The notes: a model not told the origin generated them from the letters alone. A stretch of 64,000 nt of DNA from Callorhinus ursinus (GCF_003265705.1 NW_020313057.1:3011893-3075892); one strand, 5' to 3'. Numbered from the stretch's first letter, positions 47,930-59,560 are shown. Translations and numbers: made by a program.

Positions 47930-49500
47930 TGGAAGGTATGTCTAGTTTAAAGAAGAATAATAAAATAAACATCAATGTATCTACCAGTCTGAGTAGGAAA
48001 CTAAATAGCGGCCCTTAGAAGTCCTGGGTACCCCTCCTTGACCACACTGTCTCCTGCCCAACCTGGGGATATCAACCTGTCTGCATTTTGTTATTCATTC
48101 CATTGCTATTCTTGGTGGTTGTGCTGTGTAGCTATTCCCAAACAACACATTCATTTTTGCCTATGTTTGAATTGTATATAAATGGAATGATCCTGTATGT
48201 TTTCCTCTCCGACTTCCTTCTTTATCTTTGAGTTTCCTTCATATTGATACAATGTTCAATTCTGAACATGCCACGGTTTATTCTTCGGCCTGTTGCTGAA
48301 CATCTGGGTTGTTCTGGATTTTTGCTAGTATGACACTGCTGCAGGAACATTCTCAAGTATGTTGCCTGGTGCACACTTGCAAGAGTTTCTGCAAGGTTCA
48401 TATCAAGGAATGAAATTGCTGGGGCTCAAGATAAACACAACGTATGTAATGTAAAATGCTTCCAATGAGTTATAGTAATTTAACCTCTAACCAGCAGTAA
48501 ACAAGCATTACCTTTTTTTTCTGTATCTTCATCAAAACTTAGAATTACCAACCCAATAGTGTGAAATGATAACCTAACTCTGTGATGTGATTTTTGTTAT
48601 TTGCCTTATTGTCAGTGAAATAGTTTATTTTTGTTCATTGGACCGTTGCATTTACTCTTTGTAAAATTCCTGTTGTCTTTTGCACATTTTCTATCAATTG
48701 CTTGTCTTTTTCTTACTACCTTTTGTCAGTTTGTTACATGCTCATTATACTTATTCTTTGTCAGTTATAAGTATAATATCTCCATTTGGTGGCTTATATT
48801 TTCACTCTTCTTCAGATAATAGCTTTGAGTGAACAGCAATTCTTGATTCTAATCTAGTCAAATTTATAAATCTTTTATGTATTACATATACATTGGTGTC
48901 TTTAAGAAATTATACCCGACGGTTCTGTTACTTCTAAAAATTTTACCATTTTCCCTGTGTAATTTATTACAATCTACCAGGGACTTATTTTTGTGTAGCA
49001 TGTGAGGAAGGTATGCAGTTTACTTTTTTTCATGTGGAATGATGATATTCCTGCATCATTTATTGAATTGTATATTCTTTCTCCATGTGTCTTCAATGCC
49101 CTTCTGTGATAAATCTCCATATATGCTCAGACATATTTCAAAGCATTCTCTTCCATTCAGTTGGCCTATTTCTCTTAGCCAGTGCCAATATATTACTGTC
49201 TGATTGCTATATCTTCATAAAAAGTGTGATATCTGCAAGACAAGTCCTCCTTCCAACTTGCTCTTTTGGAGCATCTTGGTTATTCCTAGCCCTTTATGTT
49301 TCCACATAAACTGTAGAATCAGCTCATCCAGTTCCATAAAATATTCCTTTTGGTATTTTCAGTAGTATTACATTGAACACCTGGGTCAATTTGGGGAAAA
49401 TTAACATTTTTACTGCTCAAGTCTTCTTATCCATGAATTATTTAGGTCTCCATTTATTTTAAGTCTCTGAAGTCTTTCATTAAAAATTTCTCATTTTCAG
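47930..49500 (-). mobile_element. Ancient L1 (L1ME type), antisense, left part
   Basis: Reversed L1 from 'gaataataaaataaacatcaatgtatctacc' through 'tgaattgtatataaatggaatgatcc' and 'ctcatccagttccataaaatattcc'. A sense L1 interrupts it at 49501, and it resumes at about 50025. No intact frame. Confidence 0.8.
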
Positions 49501-49563
49501 ATGGACCTAGAGGGTATAATGCTAAGTGAAATAAGTCAGGCAGAGAAAGACAAATACTGTTTG

Positions 49564-49717
49564 ATTTCACTCATATATAGAATTTAAGAAACAAAATAAA
49601 ATGATCAAAGATAAAAGAGACAAATTAGAAAATAGACTCTTTTTTAATTTCACTCATATATAGAATTTAAGAAACAAAATAAAATGATCAAAGAAAAAAG
49701 AGACAAATTAGAAAATA
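49564..49717 (+). repeat. 83-bp tandem duplication inside L1
   Basis: 'atttcactcatatatagaat' begins at 49564 and again at 49647. The copies differ by only a few bases. The second copy is cut by the SINE and continues at 49918. Confidence 0.95.
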
Positions 49718-49917
49718 CTTTTTTTTTTAAAAGATTTTATTTATTTATTTGACAGAGAGAGACACAGCCAGAGAGGGAACACAGGCAGGGGGAGTGGGAG
49801 AGGGAGAAGCAGGCTTCCCGCTGAGCAGGGAGCCCGACACGGGGCTCGATCCCAGGACCCCAGGATCATGACCTGAGCCGAAGGCAGATGCTTAATGACT
49901 GAGCCACCCAGGCGCCC
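49718..49917 (-). mobile_element. Can-SINE, antisense, nested in L1 in L1
   Basis: A T run, 'aaagattttatttatttatttgacag', and an end 'gagccacccaggcgccc'. The target-site duplication tagaaaata lies at 49709-49717 and 49918-49926. Confidence 0.96.
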
Positions 49918-50024
49918 TAGAAAATAGACTCTTAACTATGGAGAACAAACTGGTGGTAGCCAGAGGTGAGATGGAAAGATGGGTGAAACAGATAAAAGAG
50001 ATTAAGAATAAAAGAAAAAAATCT

Positions 50025-50720
50025 CTTTTTCTTTATAAAGCACCTATAGGTATTTAGATTTATTCCTGAGAAATATGTACATGTGTATAACTATTGTGAT
50101 GGTAGCTTTAACATACAACATTTTAAAATTCTTAAATTTAATATGTTATTTAATATATTACTAATCATTATTAATCACTGACTAATCATGTATCTATAGA
50201 TTCTTTTGATTTTTATATCAGTGGTAAGTGATGACAGGTTTGGTGTTTTTTATTCCAATTCCTATGTATTCTTATGTGTGTGTGTGTATATATATATATA
50301 TACATATTATATGCATATATATACATTATATATTATATAGACAATATTTTATATATATTTATATGTATATATTTTATCTTACTGTGTTAATTAGGATGTT
50401 GAGTAGGAGTAGTTATACTGGGAATTCTTATCTTGCTCCTGCTCTAAACAGTGTAATAGAGTACTTCTAACATTTCACCACTTAATGTATTATTTCCTAA
50501 AGATTTTTATATAGATATACTTTATTAGGATATTAGGGAAATGAAATTCTTTTCTATTCCAAGTTTGCTAATTCTGTTCTTACCATGAATAAATGTCAAA
50601 TTTTATTAAATTATTATTATTTTGCCATCTACAGAGGTGATCAGATAGTGTTTATCCGTTGCTAATGATGTGAATTACATTAATCCTTTAAGCCAAACTT
50701 ACATTTCTGGTATATAATCA
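50025..50720 (-). mobile_element. Ancient L1, antisense, right part
   Basis: 'gcacctataggtatttagatttattcc', 'tgttaattaggatgttgagtaggagtagttatactgggaattcttatcttgctcctg' and 'aagccaaacttacatttctgg' continue the reversed ORF2 of 47930-49500. A TG/TA-rich patch (about 50275-50380) is embedded. Confidence 0.75.
50275..50380 (+). repeat. (TG)n(TA)n and AT-rich low complexity
   Basis: TG units run into TA units, then TATA-rich sequence with many short palindromes. Confidence 0.9.
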
Positions 50721-51284
50721 AGGACACATGACGGGACACATGACATCCTTTTTAATACATTGCAGGATAGTAGAAAGATCCAAACCCTGCGTCAGAGAAC
50801 ATAACATTTATGTCTTTCTCTCGCTTGCTGTTTTTTATAATAAAGGCCATGTCTCAATGATGTTGGCCACCAGATTTTAATTGAATAATCAGTAGTTTTC
50901 CTCTCATTGTCAGTTTTCTTATTTGTAAAATGTTAGAGATTTCATTAAAAATTGTAGATGGTGCTACAAATATATGTAACTTGTATATCTTAGAATTCAT
51001 TGTATTTTTTAGATTACCATTATTCTGACTCTATGTCCAGGAAAAAAAGTGTCCACATTCTTCATTCTTACTATCTCAATACAAGTTGAAAATAGCAAGA
51101 AAATCACTAATTTAACTTCTGTCTTCCTTTTCTCTCAGTCTCACACAGAAGAAGTAAAGGTTGAGTGTAAAATACCACAATCTGGGTTTTATTTCTCTTC
51201 CCATGTTACTGTGGATAAATTACACATTCCTGAAGCCTCAATTAATTGCTATGAAGTCAAAACTCAATTTCACTAGTAGTAATA
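50721..51284. other. Intron, nothing recognised
   Basis: AT-rich, no supported feature. Confidence 0.4.
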
Positions 51285-51460
51285 GATATCTTTCATCGTG
51301 TTCCTATGGGCCAGGCATTGTGCTAGGAATTTTTCATATACTTTATATATATTGGAACCCACGACCCTGGGGGCAGTTGCCATCATTCCCATTTTATAGG
51401 TGAAAAAACCGAGTTTAAAAGAAGTTGAGTAACTTGCCCAAGATCCTGTAGGATGGAACC
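51285..51460 (-). repeat. MIR, antisense
   Basis: 'gggccaggcattgtgctagg', 'cccattttataggtgaaaaaaccgag' and 'agttgagtaacttgcccaagatcc' are the reversed MIR in order. Confidence 0.92.
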
Positions 51461-52467
51461 ACATAAGACTATCCTTCTTCCACAACTCAATGCTACTTTT
51501 CTTGTTTTATTGGGGTATTATTAATATAAGGTGATGGCTTGCTTAGACTGTGGAAAGTCCACATTCCCAGTGTAAAACTACGTACTCCCTCTTGTATGCG
51601 AAACTGTAATTTAGATAGAGCAAACCCCTCTCTCTCTCTCCCTCCTTCCCCCCCAACTCTAGACACACCACATCAGTACATTGGAAGATGGTTGGAGACT
51701 GACTTTACAGTAAAAATTTGTGATTTCCTTTTGGGAATAATGGGATATGCTACTGCTTCACTATTGGGAAGTTGGACTTTGAGCTTTGTTATGAATGCCT
51801 CTATTCTTAACTACTTGTTTAAATACTCCAGGTCATACATTTCCTGAGAAAAGTAATAGTGCAGATGAAAAGGTTGATGAAGGAGGTGGGTTGGCATAAG
51901 TCTTTTCTTTTCAGGAACAGTCTTTTTATCCCTACTTCACTGGAGAAAGTCATTTCATCTCAAGAATCAGTTACATCTGAAAATGGAAGATAAACACTCA
52001 AGCTTCTCCATGGGAGTCTCAGGAGGATTCCTGTGGTTAGTTTTTAAGGCACTTTGAGCTTCTCGGATAAGAGTTATTCTGTCATTTCTGATACTAAAGA
52101 ATTATCACCTCAACATTTTGTTTCTTTTCAAAGCTGACATTTGCTGTTCTTCCCACTTGCTAGGTCTTTGCAAAGGAAACCTCAAGAACTGGCAGAGTGG
52201 AAAGCCTTAAGGTCGAGAACACTGCTTCATCAGGGTGGGTGGTATATAGCAAGAGAGGGATGAGGGCAGGTGTGAAGAGGGACCTTGTCTCCTCATTAAT
52301 GAAAGGACACATATCTTTATGATAACGACTATCTTATTTTAGAAGAGTTGTTGGTGGCTACCAGCAGAATTGGGTCTAAGAAGGGGTTCGGTGGGGTATC
52401 CTAACCCCACTGACCAACAGCTCACTCTTTGGATCTTAAAAGTTTTGCGATCCTTTGTAGTCTCTTT
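51461..52467. other. Intron, nothing recognised
   Basis: A short (TC)n lies at about 51628-51646. No exon or named repeat. Confidence 0.4.
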
Positions 52468-52482
52468 AAAAATGTTTTTATG

Positions 52483-52673
52483 GGGCACCTGGGTGGCTCA
52501 GTCGTTAAGCATCTGCCTTTGGCCCAGGTCATGATCCCAGGGTCCTGGGATCAAGCCCCATGTCAGGCTCCCTGTTCGGCGGGAGGCCTGCTTCTCCCTC
52601 TCCCACTGCCCCTGCTTGTGTTCCCTCTCTTGCTGTGTCTCTCTCTGTCAAATAAATAAATAAAATCTTTTAA
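52483..52673 (+). mobile_element. Young Can-SINE, sense
   Basis: A complete element with head 'gggcacctgggtggctcag' and tail 'aaataaataaataaaatctt'. The 15-bp target-site duplication aaaaatgtttttatg is perfect at 52468-52482 and 52674-52688. Confidence 0.98.
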
Positions 52674-52899
52674 AAAAATGTTTTTATGTCTGAGAGAAAA
52701 TATACTGAAGATGTTATCAACTATCTTATCCGTTTATTCAATTGTTTTTAAAAATTGTATTCAGTAACCACTAAGTGCCATAATTAATGCTAAGATCAGG
52801 GGATATAAAAAGGAAGAAAACAGAGCCTTCCCTTTTAAGGACTTCATTTGCTGGTGCAATACATACAAGAAACCTATAATTATAGCAGTAGGATCAGTG

Positions 52900-52902
<3 letters not shown>

Positions 52903-52946
<44 letters not shown>
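52903..52946 (+). repeat. (AC)n microsatellite
   Basis: About 22 AC units. Confidence 0.99.
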
Positions 52947-52948
<2 letters not shown>

Positions 52949-54419
52949 TCTTTAGAATCATAGAAGAGGGACATCATAATGACCAGTCTGTTGTTCAGCA
53001 GGGGGACCTGAGGGCCATGGGGAGCATGAATGGGTGGCAGAGAAGGGAGGTCAAAGGATAAGATGACAGCAAGAAGAAAGACGGGGACACTGGTAGGTAG
53101 GTGAAACTAGAAGAGAAACTTGACCTGCTTTGCAGTTTATTAAAGATAGACCCTTACAGGAGAGAACCCTGAGGGCAACTTAAAATACACTTCGTGTATT
53201 TGTGAGAATGAAAATGTGCTGTTCCTCTTGCTGCGCAGGAGGCTGTGGGACCTCCACCATTTCAACTTTTTCACTGTCCGCACCAGTTTGGGCAACCAGA
53301 TTCTTGTCCCACGACAGTCCTTGGCAGTCTTCCCATGTAGACTGGGTCCCTCCCACCACCTCCTTTGGCCTCATCCCTGCCTCTGAACCAAACTAATTTT
53401 TTGAAGGGTTCATTCTTCAGGCATATTATACTCAGAGCAGATCGGGAGCTGTCCATATTCTCTGTGCTGGGGATAGATGGTGGCCTCCAAATGACCCATT
53501 TGCAACAATGGAAGTGACTTGTGGCTTTGAGGCAGGCATGCTCCTGGCCTTGTGCTGAAATATGCAGCTGTCTGACTTCTGGGCACTGTGAGACACACAG
53601 CCTCACTGGGAAGTGGAGAGTTGTGTTTCTCTTCATGTAGTTCTTTCGCCACCATAAAAATTTTGGTTTTCCTGGCACATTCTTTTCTCAAGCTATTACT
53701 TAAGAGAGAGCAGTATGAATATGAATAATGCAGTTTGAGCACAAAACTTGTAATGGCAAGAGTCTGAGCTTCTGAGGCTCATTCAGCCTGGTGATTTGAC
53801 AATATTGCTAAAGAACACAGGGGTCCTGCCCATGATTTCATTTAAGAAACAGTTAGGAAATAGTTGAGTGAAAAGAGAATCCAAAGCTATAATATCCTTT
53901 CTTTCTCTTTTTGACCATTTCACAATGTTGAGAGGTTGAGAGTAGAATTGAGCATTTACAGTTCCTTTTCTCAGCCAGCCAAATACAAGTCCATGTGTTG
54001 AGTCCAAGGAGAACTGGAGCTTCGAGGAGAATGCCAACACTTTGAAAAGCAAAATACGGACGGACAATTTCTGATCTTAAATTAGCACCCTGATGCACAA
54101 TGAGAATTCTAATGATCCTCATGCTGGGGTGCACAGCTTTATTGTAGGAACTCTGAAGTCCTTTCACGGGTCTGCCATTTTGTGTTTCTTATTAGATTTA
54201 TAGGAAACTAGTATTTCCAAACCCAGAGTATTCAGACCAAAACATCATCGCTATCATTTGATTAGTTTACTGGTTCTTGAGGTAAATGGGGACTGATCGA
54301 CTAATTGCCAATCAGCGGGCACTGATTTGTGATCTTAAACCATGAGATGAGAATTAGACGAGAGAGAGATTCTCTCTTCAGAGAGAAATCTGATGTTGGA
54401 GGAAGGAGAAGAGCAAGGG
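52947..54419. other. Intron, nothing recognised
   Basis: Several overlapping minus-strand frames (e.g. 53271-53678, 135 codons) run through here, but none has splice or domain support. Confidence 0.4.
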
Positions 54420-54630
54420 AACTTTACTATTTATTGAGCATACCAGTGCTATGTCCTACAGTAGTTGCTTGATGTGAAGTACTTTCTGTGATCCTCATGA
54501 CAGCCTTGAGATGTATTATCCCATTTTACAGATGGTCAGATAAGTTGAATAAGTTGCTTGTGGTCTCACAGCATGTGGTAGAACAAGGGGACAGATCAGT
54601 GTTACTCTGAAACTACCTTCTTTCTACTAT
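54420..54630 (-). repeat. MIR, antisense
   Basis: 'ctatttattgagcataccagtgctatg', 'tgatcctcatgacagcc', 'cccattttacagatggtcag', then 'gaataagttgcttgtggtctcacagc', an almost complete reversed MIR. Confidence 0.92.
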
Positions 54631-54780
54631 ACCAAGGCAGAAACAGGAGTAGCAATATCACCCAGGATTCAGCTTCCCATGTGCCACCATGTGTGGGCAC
54701 TGTGTCCCTAAGGAAACCTTGTCAAACTACGTTCAGGGTAAAGGAAGAGCCCACTGCAAGGCCTCCAATGTTTTCTTCAG

Positions 54781-54958
54781 GTGCCCCAGTTGAACCTCAC
54801 TCTTCAGACCGGTGTTTACCACCCCATCCTTTCTCATGTCTAGAAAAGTGGCAGCTGCTAAAGTATATTGCTTGGAACCCCAGTGTGACTCTGAACCCTG
54901 GAGAGGGCTTTGTAAAGACAAGGATTTGGCTCAACAATGTGAACGTGGAAACTAGGCA
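54781..54958 (+). other. Candidate cryptic exon, weak
   Basis: 'tgttttcttcag' precedes 54781, and 'aggcag|GTGAGT' follows at about 54959. The 178 bp between are open in one frame. No protein similarity is recognised and the sequence does not match the FRMD4A FERM exons I remember. Listed only because acceptor, donor and open frame coincide. Confidence 0.12.
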
Positions 54959-55194
54959 GGTGAGTTGGCAGAGCCCTGCTGGGTGGATTCGCTTTGAGGG
55001 TCTACAGTATGCTTTACTCACTACTCCAATCTGACTCTTCGCTGTGTAGCTATACTGTAAAGTGGCATCTGTCATTCTAAAGTGGAAAGTCTAATGGATG
55101 TTAGATTTTGCAATACTTATATTTTAAACCCCATTTTATACTACCTCAGATATTCAGGTTATTGGAATTTAAAATCTGTACAAAGTATTCCTTC

Positions 55195-55440
55195 ATTAAA
55201 TAAACAATTATTGTGTACCTTCTGTATATCAGTTCCCCTGTTGGACCTTGGTATCAAACGTTTCCTAAGGTGTAGTCCCTGCTCTAGAGTACCATCTAGT
55301 GGGGTTCTGTAGTAGAAAGCAATTCCCTTCTGTGGGTGGAAGAGAAGGCTTCAGAAGAAAGAGCATTTGAGATGGGCCTGAAGGATGAATAGGAGTTTTC
55401 CAGGAAGAGAAGAGAAGAATGAGCGCTGGAGATAAATTAC
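55195..55440 (+). repeat. Old dispersed repeat, same family as 735-1545
   Basis: 'aacaattattgtgtaccttctgtatatc', 'tagtccctgctctagagtacc' and 'gagcatttgagatgggcctgaaggatgaatagg' follow the family order. Confidence 0.6.
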
Positions 55441-55704
55441 CATCACACAAGCACATAAAGTAAGTACTACACAAGTGCATATAGCACCATACAAGTTTTG
55501 TAATCACTACACATATTTTATTGCTGAGAGATCCTAACATATTTAACTCTGCCACAGTATGTTACCATTTTTTTTTTTGATGCTATCTATTCCAGTTACC
55601 ACCATCACTATCTAAAATTGTTATCTGGCGTGTCTACATTAGGTTCAAGTAAGTAGAATTCATTCAGTGGTGATATGCATTGTGACAGTTTTGGCCACCT
55701 TAGC

Positions 55705-55840
55705 GAGGTGTACCGTTTTAATGAGTACCTACTTTGTGCCAGCCTCTGTGGGATTGGTTACATACATAATCTCATTTAAATTTTACAACAGTCCTCTGAG
55801 CTGAGTGTTTTTGCTTATATTTTACAGTTGAGATCAGTGG
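55705..55840 (-). repeat. MIR, antisense
   Basis: 'agtacctactttgtgccagcctctg', 'taatctcatttaaattttacaacagtcctctgagctgag' and 'ttttacagttgag' match the reversed MIR. Confidence 0.85.
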
Positions 55841-55939
55841 GACAAGAAAAGGTGTCAAGGAATACAATTGGACCATTCGGGTTTAGATAGGAACTCCTCA
55901 CCAGCTATTTGAGCATGTGCAGGTTCCTTCCCCCCCTAC

Positions 55940-56070
55940 CCCAAATGTCAGTTTCCTCATCATAGAACTGGGAATAATATTTGCGTACTGATCAAAGGGT
56001 TGTGGAGGGATGAATTGACCTTGGCCCAGTGCTTAATGAAATATAGCTACTTTTAGTTATTACTACAGTG
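55940..56070 (+). repeat. MIR, sense
   Basis: 'tcagtttcctcatcatagaactgggaataat' and 'gcccagtgcttaatgaaa' follow the MIR core. Confidence 0.75.
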
Positions 56071-57294
56071 GTAAAGAACCTTGCCCAGAATTGATCACTG
56101 TTCTGTCTGATTCCAAAGTGTATACTTGCATGTTTTCAAATTAGAGCTCCTATGAGGAAGATTTGCAAAATAAACAAAGTTGTTGAAACAACATAAATCA
56201 TAAATAAGTAAATGAAGGTCAACATTACACACAATCAAAAGATTCCCTGTGATAATGAGGTGGTGGGGAAACAGATGTGAACAAAAGAGAAAATAAACAC
56301 TTAAGGGTTTTGAATACCCATACCCAGGACCAATCCCCAAATCTTCCCTTCCTGGATTCTTTTTTTTCTAGTCTTTCTGCTTGGTTTTAAAAAAATTTTC
56401 AGTCCTTTTCATCTTTACCCAGGATATTAGGAATACGTAGGGTAAAGCAATACTATAAATTATGTAATTTGTTTTATATCTAGCCTTATTTCCTTTCAAT
56501 AATCAACTTTTTGGCTATTACCAATCTGAGCTCCGCTGCTTTAACAGTTGCAAAATTTGGCAGAAGTCATCTTGATTAGAAGCCATTTGAATTCGGAAAT
56601 CTTTTTCGGTTAAAATCAGCTCCTACTAGGAATCCAAATCTAAGGTTGGGAGATTAATCTGAGAATTATGGTTGGAGAAAGAACTTGTGAATGATGTTTA
56701 GTGAGTGCTGCTCTTTGCTGATGCTGCTGTTTGATAATCCCTTCAAATTCATGAGTTTGAGCTACAGGCTCAACAAGTGAAACTCACGCGAGACAATGAC
56801 ATGGTTTGAAAACACAGCTGTTAGGGTCCAGTGGCAATGTTATTTGGATGTTAGCTTCCCCATTGCCTTCTGGAGACATGTACTTTGATGTTAGGCCAAA
56901 CCCCAAGGAACCACTTTTTCTGGTTGTGGTTAAGGCAAGCAGTGTCTCCAGCTCAACAACCTAAAGAAGGGAAGGAGAGGAGGACCGGCTGGTCTGTGTA
57001 ATAAGTTCTGCCTGAGAGCAATAGATGGAAGGGCGGAGGTCATGTATATAAATTTTTGCTTGGAGAACCCTGATTTCAAATTCTCAGCACCACTGAATGA
57101 TTGATCAAACGGTGAACAAACTTGTACATATCCCTTTTCAGATGTGTTCTCATCAGACGTGTATCTTTCTGTTTATAAGGTTCATATGTGACCTCTAGTC
57201 TGAGCTCTGTCGATTTCTCTGTTTCTTTATATAGTTCATTTCTGCGCTTTGTCCTCGAAATTCCCATACTTTCTTGGATTGTGGTTACTTCATT
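56071..57294. other. Intron, nothing recognised
   Basis: No exon or named repeat was recognised before the tRNA-derived insert. Confidence 0.4.
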
Positions 57295-57311
57295 CAACTC
57301 CATCTAACACT

Positions 57312-57349
57312 AGAGGGGCTATAGCTCAGTGGTAGAGCATTTGACTGCA
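57312..57349 (+). pseudogene. tRNA-Cys(GCA) 5'-half tailless retropseudogene
   Basis: From 57315 the 35 bases match tRNA-Cys from nucleotide 1 through the D arm ('tatagctcagtggtagagca') to the anticodon GCA (57347-57349), and stop there. The 3' half, T arm and CCA are absent. A perfect 17-bp direct repeat, caactccatctaacact, flanks it at 57295-57311 and 57348-57364. Three extra bases (aga) precede the tRNA start. No A tail is present. The terminal 'ca' is shared with the target, which suggests that 2-nt microhomology primed the insertion. It is not a SINE, because the Can-SINE head is tRNA-Lys-like and different. Not a functional tRNA gene. Confidence 0.93.
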
Positions 57350-57653
57350 ACTCCATCTAACACTGGGAGTAACCAAAGAGGACCTCCTTGCCTGTGACAG
57401 GGCTGTATTAGAATGCTTTCGCTTCCCCGTCTCCCCTACCTTTACCTAATGTGCTGAGTTGTAGCTGTTTTCTTGTGGCTAAAGCAAAGGCAGTTACTCA
57501 TTTTATTAGAGTACTTGCCTGCAGACTACTGAGCCTTCTGAAAGGATAGATGAATCAGAAATGCCAGTTTATCTTATTTGCAAGCAGGAGAGTTGACTAA
57601 GCAGGCCATGAGCTTCTTGGGATCAGGGTTTGGATCAAGCCCCAATACCTTTA

Positions 57654-57859
57654 TTTTTTTTTTTAATTTTATTTATTTATTTGAGAGAGAGAGAGAGAGA
57701 GAGAATGAGAGATAGAGAGCACGAGAGGGAAGAGGGTCAGAGGGAGAAGCAGACTCCCCACTGAGCGGGGAGCCCGATGCGGGACTCGATCCCGGGACTC
57801 CAGGATCATGACCTGAGCCGAAGGCAGTCGCTTAACCAACTGAGCCACCCAGGCGCCCC
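57654..57859 (-). mobile_element. Can-SINE, antisense
   Basis: A T run, 'aattttatttatttatttgag', an (AG)n tract, and an end 'gagccacccaggcgcccc'. The target-site duplication aagccccaataccttta (57637-57653) recurs with one change at 57860-57876. Confidence 0.97.
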
Positions 57860-57876
57860 AAGCTCCAATACCTTTA

Positions 57877-58217
57877 AAAAGGACACTTGCTAGCCCCTAA
57901 TAAGTATCCTCACACATATTTCCTTTAATTTATTAACTAACCTGTTCCTACATGTCTCCATGCAAGTTTACCATTCTGCATGGGAATCAAGTGTGAAGAG
58001 GTTGTGCTGGCTCGGACCGTCACATTGCATATGGTCAAGAATAGATCAGAAAAAGGAGTTAGTGTTTAATGGGAACAGAATTTCAACTGGGGAAAAGGAA
58101 AAAGTTCTGGAGATGGGTGATGGTGATGGTTGTACAACAATGTGAATGTACTTAATGCCACTGAACTGAATACTTAAAAATGATTAAAATGGTCAATTTC
58201 AGGTTGTGTGCATTTTA
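57877..58217. other. Intron, possible L1 tail remnant
   Basis: 'gagatgggtgatggtgatggttgtacaac' and 'aatgtacttaatgccactgaactgaatacttaaaaatgattaaaatgg' resemble the L1MB 3' UTR in sense orientation, about 58080-58215. The rest is unassigned. Confidence 0.6.
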
Positions 58218-58605
58218 CTACAATTGTATTTGGGCTGCCATAATAAGGTACCACAGACTGAGTGGTACTTAAACAACAGAAATTCATTTTCTCACCATCC
58301 CAGAGGTTGGAGATCCAAGACCAAAGTGTTGGCAGGATTCTTTCTTCTCAGGAATCTGTCTTTGGCATGCAGATGACTGTCTTCCCGGGACTTGCTTCTT
58401 CTCAAGGGCTTTCCTCTGTGTCTTCATCTCCTCTTCATAAAAGGACACCAGTCCTACTGAAATAGGGCCCACCCTAATAATGTCATTGCAATTTAATCAC
58501 CTCTTTAAAGACCTAATCTCCAAATACAGTCGCATTCTGAAGGAATGGGGGAGGGGGTTAGGACTTCAACCTATGAATTTAACAAGTCACAATTTAGCCC
58601 ATAAG
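58218..58605 (-). mobile_element. MLT1-like MaLR solo LTR, antisense
   Basis: 'gctgccataataaggtaccacagactgagtggtacttaaacaacagaaattcattttctcac', 'cataaaaggacaccagtcctactg', 'agggcccaccctaat' and 'ctaatctccaaatacagtcgcattctgaagg' are the reversed MLT1A-type LTR. Confidence 0.88.
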
Positions 58606-58671
58606 AAAAATAAGATTTTAAAAAGTAGATTGGATTGGTTATCAGAAAGGGTCTACAACTTTTAATTTCTA

Positions 58672-58790
58672 ACTCAGTGGTTCTCAAATGAGGCATGATT
58701 GCCTGTTAGCTTTTTTCAAAATTCACATACCTGGGGACTTTCGGAATCTTGACACATAGGCCTAGGTATTTTGAAATACCTCCCTGGGAG
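58672..58790 (+). repeat. MER5-like hAT-Charlie remnant
   Basis: Begins with 'cagtggttctcaaatgagg'. The distal part retains 'cctgggg' and 'ggtattttgaaatacctccc'. Confidence 0.55.
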
Positions 58791-59349
58791 CAAAGTCTAG
58801 CAGGACAGAAAGGAAGAATGGATCTAGTTGCTTACTTTTATAGCTCAAACTAGAGCTATTTGTCAGTGGAGTCTGTTTAGAAATGATTATTGTAGTTAAT
58901 GTAAAAAATTGATTTATATAAATTTGGATTATGTTGTTTATGCGTGGAAGGCACTTAAGTAGTAGGTTTGACCTTTGTAGGTCTGAGAGAGAGGGAATTT
59001 CATAATGTGGATGACTAAGGTCAGGGGGGAAGAAAGCCATCCCAGCAAGAAGTGGTCTCCATGACCTTTTCCACCAAGCTGAGGTTCCAGGGGAGGTGGA
59101 CTGCTCCCTCCTTACCTGTCTGCTTTGCTCTGCCACCCCATTGCACTCTCAACCCCTGGCAGTACTGTCCTTAAAAAAGAAATGACCAATTATGTCCTGG
59201 TGGGCCACATTCAGCTCAAGGTAAGCAGAGTTGTGAGGAGCCCTGGCTGGTGTACTCACTCTACCGCTAATTAACATGGTGATACTGAAAAATGGCTCCT
59301 CTCTGGTCCTCAGTTTCTTCATTTGTAAACTGAGGGACATGCACCAGTT
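58791..59349. other. Intron, nothing recognised
   Basis: A weak MIR-like 'tcctcagtttcttcatttgtaaactgaggga' lies at about 59307-59338. The rest is unassigned. Confidence 0.45.
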
Positions 59350-59560
59350 GGCAGGAGTATATAGTCGTTATGAGTGTGGGCTTGAGTTAGACAGACCCGG
59401 GTTGGAAGATTATGTCAGCTGGAATAAGTCACTTTGTTTTCTACCCTCAGTTTCTTCAAAATGGGGAAAATAACAGACTCTCCAGCATGGGGTTATTGTG
59501 AGGATGAAATGCGATGATGCGTGTAAACTCTGGCGTAGATTAGGTGCCCATTATTATCAC
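59350..59560 (+). repeat. MIR, sense, near full length
   Basis: 'gtgtgggcttgagttagacagacccgggttgg', 'ataagtcactttgttttctaccctcagtttcttcaaaatggggaaaataac', then 'ggttattgtgaggatgaaatgcgatgatgcgtgtaaac' are the MIR in full order. Confidence 0.93.

Larger units (their letters stand above)
49501..50024 (+). mobile_element. Younger carnivore L1 3' fragment, sense
   Basis: 'agatggacctagagggtataatgctaagtgaaataagtcag', 'acaaatactgtttgatttcactcatatatagaatttaag' and, after a SINE, 'actcttaactatggagaacaaactggtgg'. It carries an 83-bp tandem duplication and was itself split by the SINE at 49718-49917. Confidence 0.9.

Noticed and set aside
57315..57349. Functional tRNA-Cys gene
   Set aside because: Only the 5' half is present. 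The anticodon stem, T arm and acceptor 3' strand are missing.
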